A stretch of DNA of 35,588 nt. Source: Alphaproteobacteria bacterium. Its GTDB lineage: Bacteria; Pseudomonadota; Alphaproteobacteria; CACIAM-22H2. Below, in pieces: positions 22,927 through 32,154 of the stretch; positions within the stretch are counted from its first letter, which is position 1; every line of letters starts with the position of its first letter. Position numbers and translations under genes: made by a program. The DNA lies in NCBI GenBank assembly GCA_016793165.1, contig JAEULA010000023.1, positions 1 to 35,588 on the forward strand. The letters are read 5' to 3'. The notes beneath the pieces were generated by a model that had not been told where the DNA came from, ran no database searches, and saw only the letters and a program-made list of their open reading frames with translations.

Positions 22927-24492
22927 TCAGCCGATCCGCACGTAGTCGAGGCCGCGCGCCAGCCAGCATCCGACGGTGGCGCCGGCGACGCGCCCCGTGC
23001 CGTCGCGGCGGATCGCGAGCGTCCAGTCGCCGGGGGGCGACACGTCCAGCGCGCGCGGGCACGGCAGCGCCCAGAGATCGGGGCCGATCGGATCGAGCGG
23101 CTCCATGCGTCCGCGGCCGAGCGGGCCGTCGCAGCCGCCATGCAGCACGCCGCCCGCATCGGCGACGACGATCTCCGCGCCGAGCTCCTCGCAGCGGTAG
23201 CGCCCCGCGATGTCGCGGCGCGGCGCCTCGCTGCCATGCGGCACGAGCCGGGCGCGCAGATTCTCGCCCGGCCGCTCGAGCCGCAGGCCGTCGTCCGCGG
23301 CGCGCAGCACGATGCGGCCGGCGACCGCGCTGCCGTCGGGCAGCAGGCGCAGCTTCTCCGCGACATGGCTGAAGCGCAGGCGCACCTCGCCGGGCGCGGC
23401 GAGATCGATGCGGGCGGCGAGCCCGGTCTCCGGCTCCGCATAGGTGCCCAGCCACGGCGGCGGCGCCAGCGCCGGATCGGGGACCGGCTTCGCGGCGTCG
23501 AGCAGGAGGGCGAGCGCGTCGTGCGCGGCGGCCTGCGGATCGGACATGTGGTTGAACAGCACGACGACCGAGATCCGTTCGGCGGCGACATGCAGCCGAT
23601 GGCTGCGCCAGCCGCGCAGCGCGCCGGAGTGCCCGACGATCGCGTGCCCGAATTCGGTCGCGCGCGCGAGCCCGTAGCCGTAGGCCGCCGGCGCCCCGTC
23701 GGCGAAGGCGACCGGCGCGGACAGCCGCGCGTAGATCGACGACGGATCGTCGCGCGTCGCGTCGATATGGCGCTCCCAGGCGATCATGTCGTCGAGGCTG
23801 GCGCCGAGGCCGGCATCGCCGGTCCACAGGATGCGGTTCTCGGCGGCGCGGAAGCCGGTGCCCGGCGTACCCTCATAGCCCTCGGCGCCGTCGGGCATCG
23901 CGCGCGTGTCGGCAGCGAGTATCGCGCCTTCCATGCCGGCGGGCCCCAGCACATGGCGCCGGAGAAGCTCGGCGAAGTCGCGACCGGTGTGCTGCTCGAG
24001 CAGGTCCGAGATCAGCCGGAAATTCTGGTTGCAATAGGCGTAGCGCGTCCCCGGCGTGAACTGCGTGCTGCGCGTGGCCGCGATCATGCGCCCGAACTCG
24101 TCGTCGCCGAACGGATCCTCGGCCCCGGCGCCGAGCAGCATCGCCACCGCCCAGTAGTCGCGCAGCCCGGACTGGTTGTGGGCGAGCTGCGCGATCGTGG
24201 GCAGCGGGCCGCCGAGACGGGCCAGCCGCGCGCGCAGGGCCGGCTCCAGCACCGCCGGATCCGGACACGCCTGCAGCAGCGTCGCGCATGTGAACTGCTT
24301 GGTGATCGAGCACACGCGGAACAGCGTGCGCGGCGTGAAGGGGATGCGCCGCTCGGCATTGGCATAGCCCCAGGCGTGACGCAGCAGCACTTCGCCCCGG
24401 CGCAGCACCGCGATGGCGCCGCCGGGTCCCGGATAGGCCACGGGCAGGCGGCGGACGAGGTCGTCGAGACGTTTGTCGAGGCTGGGAGACAT
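22927..24492 (-). CDS. dap: D-aminopeptidase, penicillin-recognising serine hydrolase (family S12)
   Basis: A 521-residue protein that aligns along its whole length, from memory, with Ochrobactrum D-aminopeptidase (520 residues), which removes N-terminal D-amino acids. The beta-lactamase-fold catalytic domain has S-x-x-K as 'CSITKQF' (Ser62, Lys65, the same numbers as that enzyme), Y-x-N as 'YCNQNF', and H-x-G as 'GHSGALRGW'. Two C-terminal beta-barrel domains follow, with conserved 'GRYRCEELGAEI' and the ending 'VGCWLARGLDYVRIG'. There is no signal peptide, so it is cytoplasmic. ATG 24492 fits the family N terminus exactly. It could serve uptake of D-amino-acid peptides; a link to the ABC/sulfatase genes downstream is only positional. 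Confidence 0.92.
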   Translation of the reverse strand: MSPSLDKRLDDLVRRLPVAYPGPGGAIAVLRRGEVLLRHAWGYANAERRIPFTPRTLFRVCSITKQFTCATLLQACPDPAVLEPALRARLARLGGPLPTIAQLAHNQSGLRDYWAVAMLLGAGAEDPFGDDEFGRMIAATRSTQFTPGTRYAYCNQNFRLISDLLEQHTGRDFAELLRRHVLGPAGMEGAILAADTRAMPDGAEGYEGTPGTGFRAAENRILWTGDAGLGASLDDMIAWERHIDATRDDPSSIYARLSAPVAFADGAPAAYGYGLARATEFGHAIVGHSGALRGWRSHRLHVAAERISVVVLFNHMSDPQAAAHDALALLLDAAKPVPDPALAPPPWLGTYAEPETGLAARIDLAAPGEVRLRFSHVAEKLRLLPDGSAVAGRIVLRAADDGLRLERPGENLRARLVPHGSEAPRRDIAGRYRCEELGAEIVVADAGGVLHGGCDGPLGRGRMEPLDPIGPDLWALPCPRALDVSPPGDWTLAIRRDGTGRVAGATVGCWLARGLDYVRIG

Positions 24493-24800
24493 GGGACTCG
24501 AGGCTCCTGAACGGGACTTCGGCTCGGCCGGAGCATAGCTGCCGCCACGGCGGCGCGAAGCTTCCCGTGGCGCACCGTGCACGCTGCCGTCCTATTCTCG
24601 ATGCCGCCGATGCCGGAATCGCCGATCGCCGTCTCCCGCCCTGCCGGTCGCTCCTCCGGCGCGATGTCCCCGTGCGCGTCGCCTCTCCGGCGCGCGGCGT
24701 TCCCGCCGCGCGGCATGGAATTCGGCCGGCATGGCGTCCCCGGCACCGCGCTTGCCCGGCGCCGGCCAGCCGAGGCCGGCGACATGCCGGTCGCACGGCC
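24493..24800. other. Divergent intergenic region between dap and the MFS gene
   Basis: About 308 bases separating two outward-facing genes, so it should hold both promoters. The frame of the MFS gene stays open upstream to 24567, but its translation is Arg/Pro/Ala-rich and not membrane-like, so it was not counted as coding. A short inverted repeat (GCCGGC arms) lies shortly before the MFS start. I see no convincing promoter boxes or small gene. Confidence 0.3.
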
Positions 24801-26066
24801 GTGAGCGCATCGCGCCGCTTCTCGATGCTCGCGCCGTTCCAGGTGCGCAGCTTCCGCTTCCAGTGGCCCGCGGATCTCGCGACGTCCTGCGCCTTCGAGA
24901 TGGAGACCCTGGTGCTGGGGTGGTTCATCCTGGTCGAGACCGGATCGGTGCTGCTGCTGACGCTGTTCGCATCGCTGCCGTTCCTCGGCACGCTGCTCGC
25001 GCCGATGCTCGGCCTGGTCGGCGACCGGATCGGCCATCGCCGACTGATGTGCCTGATGCGCGGCGCCTATCTCGTGCTCGCCGGAGTGCTCGCCTGCCTC
25101 GCCTTCGCCGGCGCGCTCGGCCCGCTGCAGGCATTCGTCGTCGCCGGGCTCGCGGGGCTCGTGCGGCCCTCGGATGTCGGGGTGCGCAACGTGCTGATCG
25201 GCGAGACGATGCCGGCCGAGCGTCTGCTCGGCGCGATCGGCCTGTCGCGCATCACCGCGGACTCGGCGCGCGGGCTCGGCGCGCTCACCGGCGCCGGCGT
25301 CGTCGCCGGGCTCGGCATGAGCTGGGCCTACGTGATGATCGTCGCGTTCTACGCGATCAGCCTGGGCCTGACGCTGATGACGGGCACGCGCGCCACGACG
25401 GCAGGCGCCGGACCGGCGACGGCGACGATCGCGCGCTCCTCGCCGTGGCGCGAACTGCGTGCGGCGATCAGCCTCGTCTGGGCGACGCCCGCCCAGCTCG
25501 CGGCGCTCAGCCTCGCCTTCCTCATCAACCTCACTACCTACCCGTTCATCCTCGGCCTGCTGCCCTTCGTGGCGCGCGAGGTCTACGGCACGGACCAGGC
25601 CGGGCTCGGCACGATGGTCGCGGCGACGGCGGGCGGCGCGGTGCTCGCGTCGTTCCTGGTCAGCCGCCTCGAACGGCACGTGCTGCCCGCGCGCGTGATG
25701 ATCCTCGCCGCGATCGCCTGGCAGCTGCTGACGCTCGCGCTCGGCGCCACCGGCGGCATGGGCAGCGGCCTCCCGGTCCTCGTCCTCGCCGGGCTCGCGC
25801 AGGGGCTGTGCATCGTGCCGATGGCCGTGCTCCAGCTGCGCAATGCGCCGCCCGAGCTGCGCGGCCGGATCACGGGACTGCGCACGCTGGCCGTCTACGG
25901 CCTGCCCATCGGCCTGTGGCTGTCCGGCCCGCTGATCGAGCGCCTCGGCTTCGCGGCGGCCTCCACGCTCTACGGCGGCGCCGGCCTTGCCTGCACGCTG
26001 CTGATGCTGGTGCGCTGGCGCGCCCATCTCTGGCCGGCCGACGCGCCGGCGAACCGCCGGGACTGA
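24801..26066 (+). CDS. MFS transporter
   Basis: About 421 residues with roughly 12 hydrophobic segments. The N-terminal half shows 'FRFQWPADLATSCAFEME' before 'LVLGWFILVETGS' and the motif-A-like loop 'LVGDRIGHRRLM'; the second half repeats 'FLVSRLERHVLPAR'. The layout resembles the enterobactin-exporter/MFS_3-like group, but that group is broad and the substrate is unknown. GTG 24801 was chosen because it begins just before the first membrane-like sequence; ATG 24825 is eight codons later and equally possible. No obvious ribosome binding site was found. It is followed after 245 bases by the release factor 3 gene. Confidence 0.87.
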   Translation: MSASRRFSMLAPFQVRSFRFQWPADLATSCAFEMETLVLGWFILVETGSVLLLTLFASLPFLGTLLAPMLGLVGDRIGHRRLMCLMRGAYLVLAGVLACLAFAGALGPLQAFVVAGLAGLVRPSDVGVRNVLIGETMPAERLLGAIGLSRITADSARGLGALTGAGVVAGLGMSWAYVMIVAFYAISLGLTLMTGTRATTAGAGPATATIARSSPWRELRAAISLVWATPAQLAALSLAFLINLTTYPFILGLLPFVAREVYGTDQAGLGTMVAATAGGAVLASFLVSRLERHVLPARVMILAAIAWQLLTLALGATGGMGSGLPVLVLAGLAQGLCIVPMAVLQLRNAPPELRGRITGLRTLAVYGLPIGLWLSGPLIERLGFAAASTLYGGAGLACTLLMLVRWRAHLWPADAPANRRD

Positions 26067-26311
26067 CGGCGCGCGCCGCGAGATTTGTCGTGACAGCCGG
26101 ATGGCGGCGGCGATAGAGACCCCGACCGACGAGACCGATGCCCTAGCCGCCCCCTCCCGCCGCCCACCCGGCCGTCCCCGACGCGCAACGCGCACGGCCG
26201 AGCCGCGCTGCCGAGCCGCCGACCGGGCTCGGGCATCGGGCCCCGGCCGATCCTGCGGCCTTTTCGCATTCCTCCCGGCGACCGACGCCTCGCCCCACTC
26301 CGAGATCGACC

Positions 26312-27919
26312 GTGACGACGACACCCCTGCCCTCGCGCGACGCCGCCGACGCGCCGACGACGAACCGTCGGACCTTCGCGATCATCTCGCATCCCGACGC
26401 CGGCAAGACGACGCTGACGGAGAAGCTGCTGCTGGCGTCCGGCGCGATCCGCCTCGCGGGCCATGTCCGCGCGCGCGGCGACCGGCGCCGCACGCAGTCC
26501 GATTGGATGGCGATCGAACGCTCGCGCGGCATCTCGGTGTCGAGCTCGGTGATGACCTTCGAGCACCTCGGGAACCTCTTCAACCTGCTCGACACGCCGG
26601 GTCACCAGGACTTCAGCGAGGACACCTATCGCACGCTCACCGCGGTGGACTCCGCCGTCATGGTCATCGACGCCGCGAAGGGCATCGAGAGCCAGACGCG
26701 CAAGCTGCTCGAGGTCTGCCGGCTGCGCGACATCCCGATCACCACCTTCGTCAACAAGGTCGACCGCGAGGGCCGCGACCCGCTGGAGCTTCTCGACGAG
26801 ATCCAGAGCACGCTCGCGATCGACGTCGCGCCGATGAGCTGGCCGATCGGCATGGGCCGCCGCCTGATCGGCTGCCACCTGCTCGAGGAGGATCTCGTGC
26901 GCCTGATGGAGGCGCCGGCCGGCCTCGAGTCCGACGGTCAGCCGACCCTCGCCTGGGACGATCCGCGGCTCGCCGCGATCCTGCCGGAGGCCGAACGCCG
27001 GGAGCACGAGCAGACGATCGAGCTCGTGCGGGCCGGCTACGCCGAATTCGATCCCGCGGCCTATCGCGAAGGCCACCTGACGCCGGTGTTCTTCGGCAGT
27101 GCGCTGAAGGAGATGGGCGTGCCCGACCTGATGACCCATCTCGCACGCTGGGCGCCGGCGCCGAAGGGCCAGCCCGCGGACACGCGCCTGGTGACGCCGG
27201 ACGAGGCGAAGGTCACGGGCTTCATCTTCAAGGTCCTCGCCAACATGGACCCGAACCATCGCGACCGCGTCGCCTTCATGCGGTTGTGCTCGGGCAACTT
27301 CCGCCGCGGCATGAAGCTGACCCAGGTGCAGAGCGGCAAGACGATCGCCATCAACAACCCGATCTTCTTCTTCGCGCGCGACCGCGAGATCGTCGAGGAG
27401 GCGGCGCCCGGCGACATCATCGGCATCCCAAACCACGGCGTGCTGCGCGTGGGCGACACGCTGACCGAGGGCGAGACGCTGCGCTTCACCGGCATCCCGA
27501 ACTTCGCGCCCGAGGTGCTGCGGCGCGTGCGGCTCGCCGATCCGATCCGCGCCAAGCAGATGCGCCGCGCGCTCGAGGACCTCGCCGAGGAGGGTGTGGC
27601 GCAGCTCTTCCGGCCGCTGCTCGGCTCCGACTGGATCGTCGGCGTGGTCGGCGCGCTGCAGCTCGACGTGCTCGCCTCGCGGGTCGAGTCCGAATACAAG
27701 GTCGCCGTCGCCTTCGAGACGATCCCCTACGAGACCGCGCGGTGGATCTCGTGCGACGACCCCAAGGAGCTCAAGCGCTTCATCGACGCGCACGGCTCGT
27801 CGGTGGTGATGGATCGCGACGACTCGCCCGTCTATCTCGTGCGCGACAGTTGGGACATGCGCCGCACGCCGCAGGACTGGCCGGCGATCCGCTTCGGCGA
27901 GACGCGCGAGCGCCGCTGA
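26312..27919 (+). CDS. prfC: Peptide chain release factor 3 (GTPase)
   Basis: A 535-residue translational GTPase that recycles RF1 and RF2 from the ribosome after peptide release. GTP-binding motifs are G1 'SHPDAGKTTLTEK', the switch I region near 'ERSRGISVSSSVM', G3 'DTPGHQDFSED' and G4 'NKVDREGRD'. Domain 2 ('FIFKVLANMDPNHRDRVAFM') and the C-terminal RF3 domain ('QLFRPLLGSDWIVGVVGALQLDVL') are complete, and the length is close to E. coli RF3 (529). The start is GTG 26312; its ribosome binding site is weak. The 245-base gap upstream is GC-rich, with no gene I can support. It is a housekeeping-type gene unrelated to its neighbours. Confidence 0.96.
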   Translation: MTTTPLPSRDAADAPTTNRRTFAIISHPDAGKTTLTEKLLLASGAIRLAGHVRARGDRRRTQSDWMAIERSRGISVSSSVMTFEHLGNLFNLLDTPGHQDFSEDTYRTLTAVDSAVMVIDAAKGIESQTRKLLEVCRLRDIPITTFVNKVDREGRDPLELLDEIQSTLAIDVAPMSWPIGMGRRLIGCHLLEEDLVRLMEAPAGLESDGQPTLAWDDPRLAAILPEAERREHEQTIELVRAGYAEFDPAAYREGHLTPVFFGSALKEMGVPDLMTHLARWAPAPKGQPADTRLVTPDEAKVTGFIFKVLANMDPNHRDRVAFMRLCSGNFRRGMKLTQVQSGKTIAINNPIFFFARDREIVEEAAPGDIIGIPNHGVLRVGDTLTEGETLRFTGIPNFAPEVLRRVRLADPIRAKQMRRALEDLAEEGVAQLFRPLLGSDWIVGVVGALQLDVLASRVESEYKVAVAFETIPYETARWISCDDPKELKRFIDAHGSSVVMDRDDSPVYLVRDSWDMRRTPQDWPAIRFGETRERR

Positions 27920-27935
27920 GGGCGGCGGCGCGCGG

Positions 27936-29303
27936 CTAGCGCTCGGCCGCCAGCAGCGCGCGGAGGTCGCCGGCGTTCGCCATGCGGTCCAGGTCCAGCG
28001 CGGCGCGGGCGAGGTCGCCGGCTCGCGACGTCGGCAGGACCATCGTCGCGAGCTCGCGGAACTTCGCCTCCAGACCCGCATCGTCGACCGGATTGTCGGG
28101 CGCGCCCAGCGGTATGCGGGTCGGCTCGTCGAGCCGGCGCCCGTCGCCCATGAAGATCGACACGACGCTGCGGTCGCTGCCGAGGATCGCCGGGTCGCGC
28201 ACGAGCGTCACGCGCTCGAGCAGCCGGCGGACGCGCGCGTCGCCGCGCTTCTCCGGCGCGTAGCTGGACAGGCCCGCGCTGCCGAAGACGATCCGCGCGC
28301 TGACCGCGTAGGGCAGGCTCATCTGCGCGGCGGGCAGCGTCGCGACGTCGCGGCCGCCGACCATGCCGATCAGGAAGTCGTTCGCGCGGACCTCGATGCG
28401 CTCGACGGCGTCCGCCGCGATCGCCTCGCGCGCCAGCAGGCGGCCGACGGCATCGACGGCGCAATGCGTGTCGCGGCACGAGGCGTAGGGCTTGATCGCC
28501 GCGATGTCGACCCGCCACTTGCGGCCCAGGTCGCGCGTCAGCGCGTCGGGATCGACCGGCTTGTGCGCGTAGCTCTTGAGGAACCCTCCCCAGACGTCGT
28601 CGAAGATCCTCGCCGGCCCGGTGATGCCGCGCTGGGCGAGCACGCCGGCGAGGAGTCCGCCCTCGGCGGCGCGCCCGGCATGCAGCCGCTTGGTCATCGT
28701 GCCGTCGTGGATGAAGGCCCAAATGCCGCTGGCGCCGCTCGCCGCGATGCCCAGCGCGGCACGGCACTGACCGCGATCGAGCCGCAGGATCCGGGCGACC
28801 GCCGCGGCCGCGCCGAACACGCCGCAGGTGCCGGTCGAATGCCAACCCGCCTCGTTGTGCGGCTTGTAGCCGCCGAACGCCTCGAGCACGCGCCGCCCGA
28901 CGTCGTATCCGAGCACCACGGCGAGAAGGAACTCGCGTCCGCTCACCGGCGCCGCCGCCAGGTCCAGCGCCGCGATCGCCGCCGGCAGCACCACCGCGCC
29001 CGAGTGGTCGCAGCCCCCGGTGTCGTCGAGTTCGAAGGCATGCGCCGCGATGCCGTTTACCAGCGCGGCATTGCGCGGCGACAGGCGCTCCGTCGTTCCC
29101 CACAGCGGCGTCGCGCCCGGTCCGTCGCAGGCCGCCAGCGCCGCGCGTGCACGCCGCGCCTCCTCCGATGTCGCGCCGGCGAGCGCGGCGCCGAGCGTGT
29201 CCATGACGTGACGCTTCGTCTTCGCGACCGTCGCCGCCGGCAGCGCATCGAACGCCACGTCGTGGACGAAGTCCCCCAGCATCTCGGCATGCGTCGCACC
29301 CAT
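27936..29303 (-). CDS. MmgE/PrpD family protein
   Basis: A 455-residue protein of the MmgE/PrpD family, which includes 2-methylcitrate dehydratase, cis-aconitate decarboxylase and iminodisuccinate epimerase. Recognisable segments are 'KRHVMDTLGAALAGA' near the N terminus, 'AAHAFELDDTGG', 'WHSTGTCGVFGAAAAVARIL' and 'KPYASCRDTHCAVDAV', which carry the family's active-site His and Lys region. Many family members act in catabolism of unusual acids beside amidohydrolases. It is transcribed away from the amidohydrolase operon across a 187-base AT-richer gap, so the two may share a regulator. The exact reaction (dehydratase, isomerase or epimerase) cannot be told. Confidence 0.92.
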   Translation of the reverse strand: MGATHAEMLGDFVHDVAFDALPAATVAKTKRHVMDTLGAALAGATSEEARRARAALAACDGPGATPLWGTTERLSPRNAALVNGIAAHAFELDDTGGCDHSGAVVLPAAIAALDLAAAPVSGREFLLAVVLGYDVGRRVLEAFGGYKPHNEAGWHSTGTCGVFGAAAAVARILRLDRGQCRAALGIAASGASGIWAFIHDGTMTKRLHAGRAAEGGLLAGVLAQRGITGPARIFDDVWGGFLKSYAHKPVDPDALTRDLGRKWRVDIAAIKPYASCRDTHCAVDAVGRLLAREAIAADAVERIEVRANDFLIGMVGGRDVATLPAAQMSLPYAVSARIVFGSAGLSSYAPEKRGDARVRRLLERVTLVRDPAILGSDRSVVSIFMGDGRRLDEPTRIPLGAPDNPVDDAGLEAKFRELATMVLPTSRAGDLARAALDLDRMANAGDLRALLAAER

Positions 29304-29370
29304 TCGGATCCCCTTCGCGCAGGTTCGGCCCCGTTCCCCGCGTGCCGGCGGTCGCGATCAGGCCATATCA

Positions 29371-29387
29371 GCGACATGAATAGTCGC
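29371..29387. promoter_or_regulatory. Possible operator: GCGAC-N7-GTCGC inverted repeat in divergent promoter region
   Basis: Perfect 5-base arms (29371-29375, 29383-29387) around ATGAATA, inside the most AT-rich short stretch of the window (about 29364-29420), between the divergent MmgE/PrpD and amidohydrolase genes. The layout suits a dimeric repressor serving both promoters. No regulator gene is adjacent and the arms are short. Confidence 0.3.
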
Positions 29388-29490
29388 CGGTGAAAATTGA
29401 TAGACGGACTCATTGTATCCGACGTCGGGCAGGTGGGAGGCTAGTTCGGAATTGGGCCGGCCGGCATCGCGCGGGCGAGAGGGGAACGAC

Positions 29491-30885
29491 GTGGGGCGCA
29501 TCGTCATCAGGACGGCGTGGACGATCGCGGACGTCGGCGGCCGGCAGGTGCCGCTGCCCGAACACGCGATCGTCGTCGAAGGCGATCGCATCGCCGACGT
29601 GACGCGCGAGCCGCCTCGCGACGCCGAGACGATCGACCTGCCGGGCGGCATCGCCTGCCCGGGCATCGCCAACCTCCACAACCACACGATCAACGGCCCG
29701 CTCTTCCGCGGCATCGTCGACGACCTGCCGCGCCGGGCGATCGGCGAGAGCAAGGTCTATTCGGTCCTGATGCCGATGGGCAGCCTGGCAATGACCTGGC
29801 TCACCGAGGAGCAGCGCCGCGACCTGGTGGCGCTCGGGCTGCTCGAGGTTCTGCGCAGCGGCGCCACGACGATGGTGGACCAGTTCCGACCGCCGCAGCG
29901 CGTGATCCTCGAACTCGCGCGCGACTGGGGCCTGCGCCTCTACGGCGCGCCGTATCTGTTCTCGCCGGCGAAGACGATCGCGGATCCGACGGTCGCGCGC
30001 GCGACCCAGGGCAGCTTCGAGGGCGCCTCGGGCCTCGACGCCTTCGAGGCGATGTTCCGCGAGTTCGACGACGGCGAGCGCGGCCGCATGCGCGTGATCC
30101 TCGGGCCGCATGCCGCGGATTCCTGCGCGCCGGACCTGCTGCAGCGCGTCGACGCGATCGCGCGCGAGCGCAAGCTGCTCGCCACGATCCATCTCGCGCA
30201 GAGCCAGGGCGAGGTCGACCGCGTCGCCGCGGATCGCGGCATGGGACCGGCGGCCTACATGAAGTCCGTCGGGCTGCTGCGCGAAGGCGTGGTCTACGCC
30301 CACGGCACGCATCTCACGGACGACGAGCTCGACCGGATCGCCGACGCCGGCGCCGCGGTCGCCAATTGCGCCAGCGTCTTCCTGCGCGGCGGCAAGTCGC
30401 CCAACTTCCAGCGCTTCAAGAGCCACGGCGTGCGCGTCGGCTTCGGTACCGACGCCGAACGCATGGACATGTTCGCGCAGCTGCGCGCCACCGGTTTCGC
30501 CTCGAAGCAGGCCTTCGGCATGGGCGACGCGGCGACGGCGGCCGAGCTGCTGCAGGCCGCGACGGCGGGGGCCGCCGACATCCTGCGCCGGCCCGATCTC
30601 GGCCGCATCGCCAGGGGCATGACCGCGGACCTGCTGCTGGTCGACGCGATGAAGCCGCATCTGCAGCCGATCCGCGATCCGGTCCGCACGCTTGTCTGGT
30701 ACGCGGGCGCGGCGGATGTCGACACGATCCTGATCGGCGGGCGCGCGGTGGTCCGCGGCCGCAGGGCCGTCGGCCTCGACGAGCCGGCGATCGTGCGCCG
30801 CGGCGCCGAGGCGACCCGCGCGCTGTGGGACGAGGCCAAGCGGCGCGGCCATTTCCCCGCCGAGGCGGAGCCCGCGCAGCCGTGA
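29491..30885 (+). CDS. Metal-dependent amidohydrolase, cytosine deaminase/AtzA-TrzN-like
   Basis: A 464-residue TIM-barrel amidohydrolase. Metal ligands expected for the family are visible: His63 and His65 in 'NLHNHT', His234 in 'TIHLAQSQGE', His271 in 'YAHGTHL' and Asp321 in 'GFGTDAERMD'. The segment that in deaminases reads HxAE is 'HLAQ', so Gln237 replaces the usual catalytic Glu; the enzyme may use another base or not be a deaminase. The C-terminal 'GMTADLLLVDAMKP' and 'ILIGGRAVVRGRRAV' form the usual composite beta-domain. GTG 29491 follows GAGAGGGG; the frame continues upstream without family-like sequence. It overlaps the M20 gene by 4 bases (GTGA). The substrate is probably an N-containing ring or amide; identity unknown. 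Confidence 0.9.
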   Translation: MGRIVIRTAWTIADVGGRQVPLPEHAIVVEGDRIADVTREPPRDAETIDLPGGIACPGIANLHNHTINGPLFRGIVDDLPRRAIGESKVYSVLMPMGSLAMTWLTEEQRRDLVALGLLEVLRSGATTMVDQFRPPQRVILELARDWGLRLYGAPYLFSPAKTIADPTVARATQGSFEGASGLDAFEAMFREFDDGERGRMRVILGPHAADSCAPDLLQRVDAIARERKLLATIHLAQSQGEVDRVAADRGMGPAAYMKSVGLLREGVVYAHGTHLTDDELDRIADAGAAVANCASVFLRGGKSPNFQRFKSHGVRVGFGTDAERMDMFAQLRATGFASKQAFGMGDAATAAELLQAATAGAADILRRPDLGRIARGMTADLLLVDAMKPHLQPIRDPVRTLVWYAGAADVDTILIGGRAVVRGRRAVGLDEPAIVRRGAEATRALWDEAKRRGHFPAEAEPAQP

Positions 30886-32150
30886 CGCGGCTCACGCGCC
30901 ACCGCGATCGCCTCCGTGCCTGGATCGACCAGGACCGCGACGAGCTCGTGCGATTCCTGTCGCGCTTCGTCGCGATCGCGAGCCCCAATCCGCCGGGCGA
31001 CACGCGCGAGGCGGCGCAGTTCCTGCTCGACACGCTGCGCGCGCACGGCGCGCCGGTCGAGGTGCGGCAGATGGAGCCGCACCTGCCCAACGTCGTCGGC
31101 AGCTTCGCGGGCGCGCGGCCCGGGCGCCATCTCGTGCTCAACGGCCATATCGACGTCTTCCCGGCCGGCCCGCGCGAGAGCTGGACGCGCGATCCCTGGA
31201 GCGGCGCCGTCGAGGACGGCAAGGTCCACGGCCGCGGCGTGGCCGACATGAAGTGCGGCACGGCCGCCTCGGTCTGGACCTTCATCTACCTGCACCGCCT
31301 GCGCGCCGAGCTCGGCGGCCGGCTGACGCTGACCTGCGTCTCCGACGAGGAGACCGGCGGCACGCGCGGCAGCAGGTTCCTGGTCGAGCAGTTCCCGCAG
31401 GAGTTCCTCGGCGACTGCTGCCTCAACGGCGAGCCGTCGACGCCGCTGACGATCCGCTTCGGCGAGAAGGGGACGCTACGGCTCGTCTTCGAGATCGACA
31501 CGCCCGGCGCGCACGCCGCCTACACCCATGCCAGCCGCAACGCCATCCGTGTCGCCGCGGCGCTGATCGGCGATCTGGGCGAGCTCGAGGCGATGACGAT
31601 CCCGATGTCCGATTCGGTGCGCGCGGCGATCGAGCGGTCGCGCGCGGCGATGGACCGCGCGCTGGGCGCCGGCGCCGGCGCCATCCTCGACCGCATCACC
31701 GTGTCGCCGGGCGTCATCCAGGGCGGGCTCAAGATCAACATGCTGCCGGGCCATTGCCGCGTCGAGGTCGACATGCGGCTGCCGCCCGGCAGCTCGCAGG
31801 ACCAGGCGATGGCGGCCGTGAGCGCGATCGTCGCGCGCCATCCCGAGGCGCGCGTGACGCGGATCGCGACCCATTCGAGCGAGCCCAGCGTCTGCGATCC
31901 CGAGCATCCGATGATCGGCATCCTGCAGGCGACCGTGACGTCGCTCGGCCGCGAGATGCCGGTGCCTGCCGTGAGCCTGGGCGCGACGGACGCCAAGTTC
32001 TGGCGGCATCGCGACACGCCCGCCTATGTCTACGGCTGCACGCCCAACAACATGGCCAAGCCCGACGAATGGGTCGCGGTCGACGAGTATCTCCACGTCG
32101 TGCGCAGCCATGCGATCGCCGCCGCCACCTATCTCGAGCCAACGGAATGA
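30882..32150 (+). CDS. M20 family metallohydrolase (ArgE/DapE/carboxypeptidase type)
   Basis: A 422-residue zinc hydrolase. The dinuclear site is complete: His89 and Asp91 in 'LNGHIDVFP', bridging Asp122 in 'GRGVADMKCG', and catalytic Glu156 with Glu157 in 'SDEETGG'; a dimerisation domain follows around residues 190-310 with 'GAHAAYTHASRNAI'. Family members remove acyl or amino-acid groups from amides such as acetylornithine, succinyl-diaminopimelate or carbamoyl compounds. Its GTG lies in the preceding TGA, so it is co-translated with the amidohydrolase. The pair looks like successive hydrolytic steps on one imported compound. Confidence 0.92.
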   Translation: MTRLTRHRDRLRAWIDQDRDELVRFLSRFVAIASPNPPGDTREAAQFLLDTLRAHGAPVEVRQMEPHLPNVVGSFAGARPGRHLVLNGHIDVFPAGPRESWTRDPWSGAVEDGKVHGRGVADMKCGTAASVWTFIYLHRLRAELGGRLTLTCVSDEETGGTRGSRFLVEQFPQEFLGDCCLNGEPSTPLTIRFGEKGTLRLVFEIDTPGAHAAYTHASRNAIRVAAALIGDLGELEAMTIPMSDSVRAAIERSRAAMDRALGAGAGAILDRITVSPGVIQGGLKINMLPGHCRVEVDMRLPPGSSQDQAMAAVSAIVARHPEARVTRIATHSSEPSVCDPEHPMIGILQATVTSLGREMPVPAVSLGATDAKFWRHRDTPAYVYGCTPNNMAKPDEWVAVDEYLHVVRSHAIAAATYLEPTE

Positions 32151-32154
32151 CACG

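Noticed and set aside
24577..24804. 75-residue open frame in the dap/MFS intergenic region
   Set aside because: Pro/Arg/Ala-rich composition, no motif and no ribosome binding site; more likely non-coding.
29413..29490. TTG 29413 as start of the amidohydrolase
   Set aside because: The added 26 residues are not family-like and fall in the AT-rich promoter stretch; GTG 29491 follows a purine-rich ribosome binding site.
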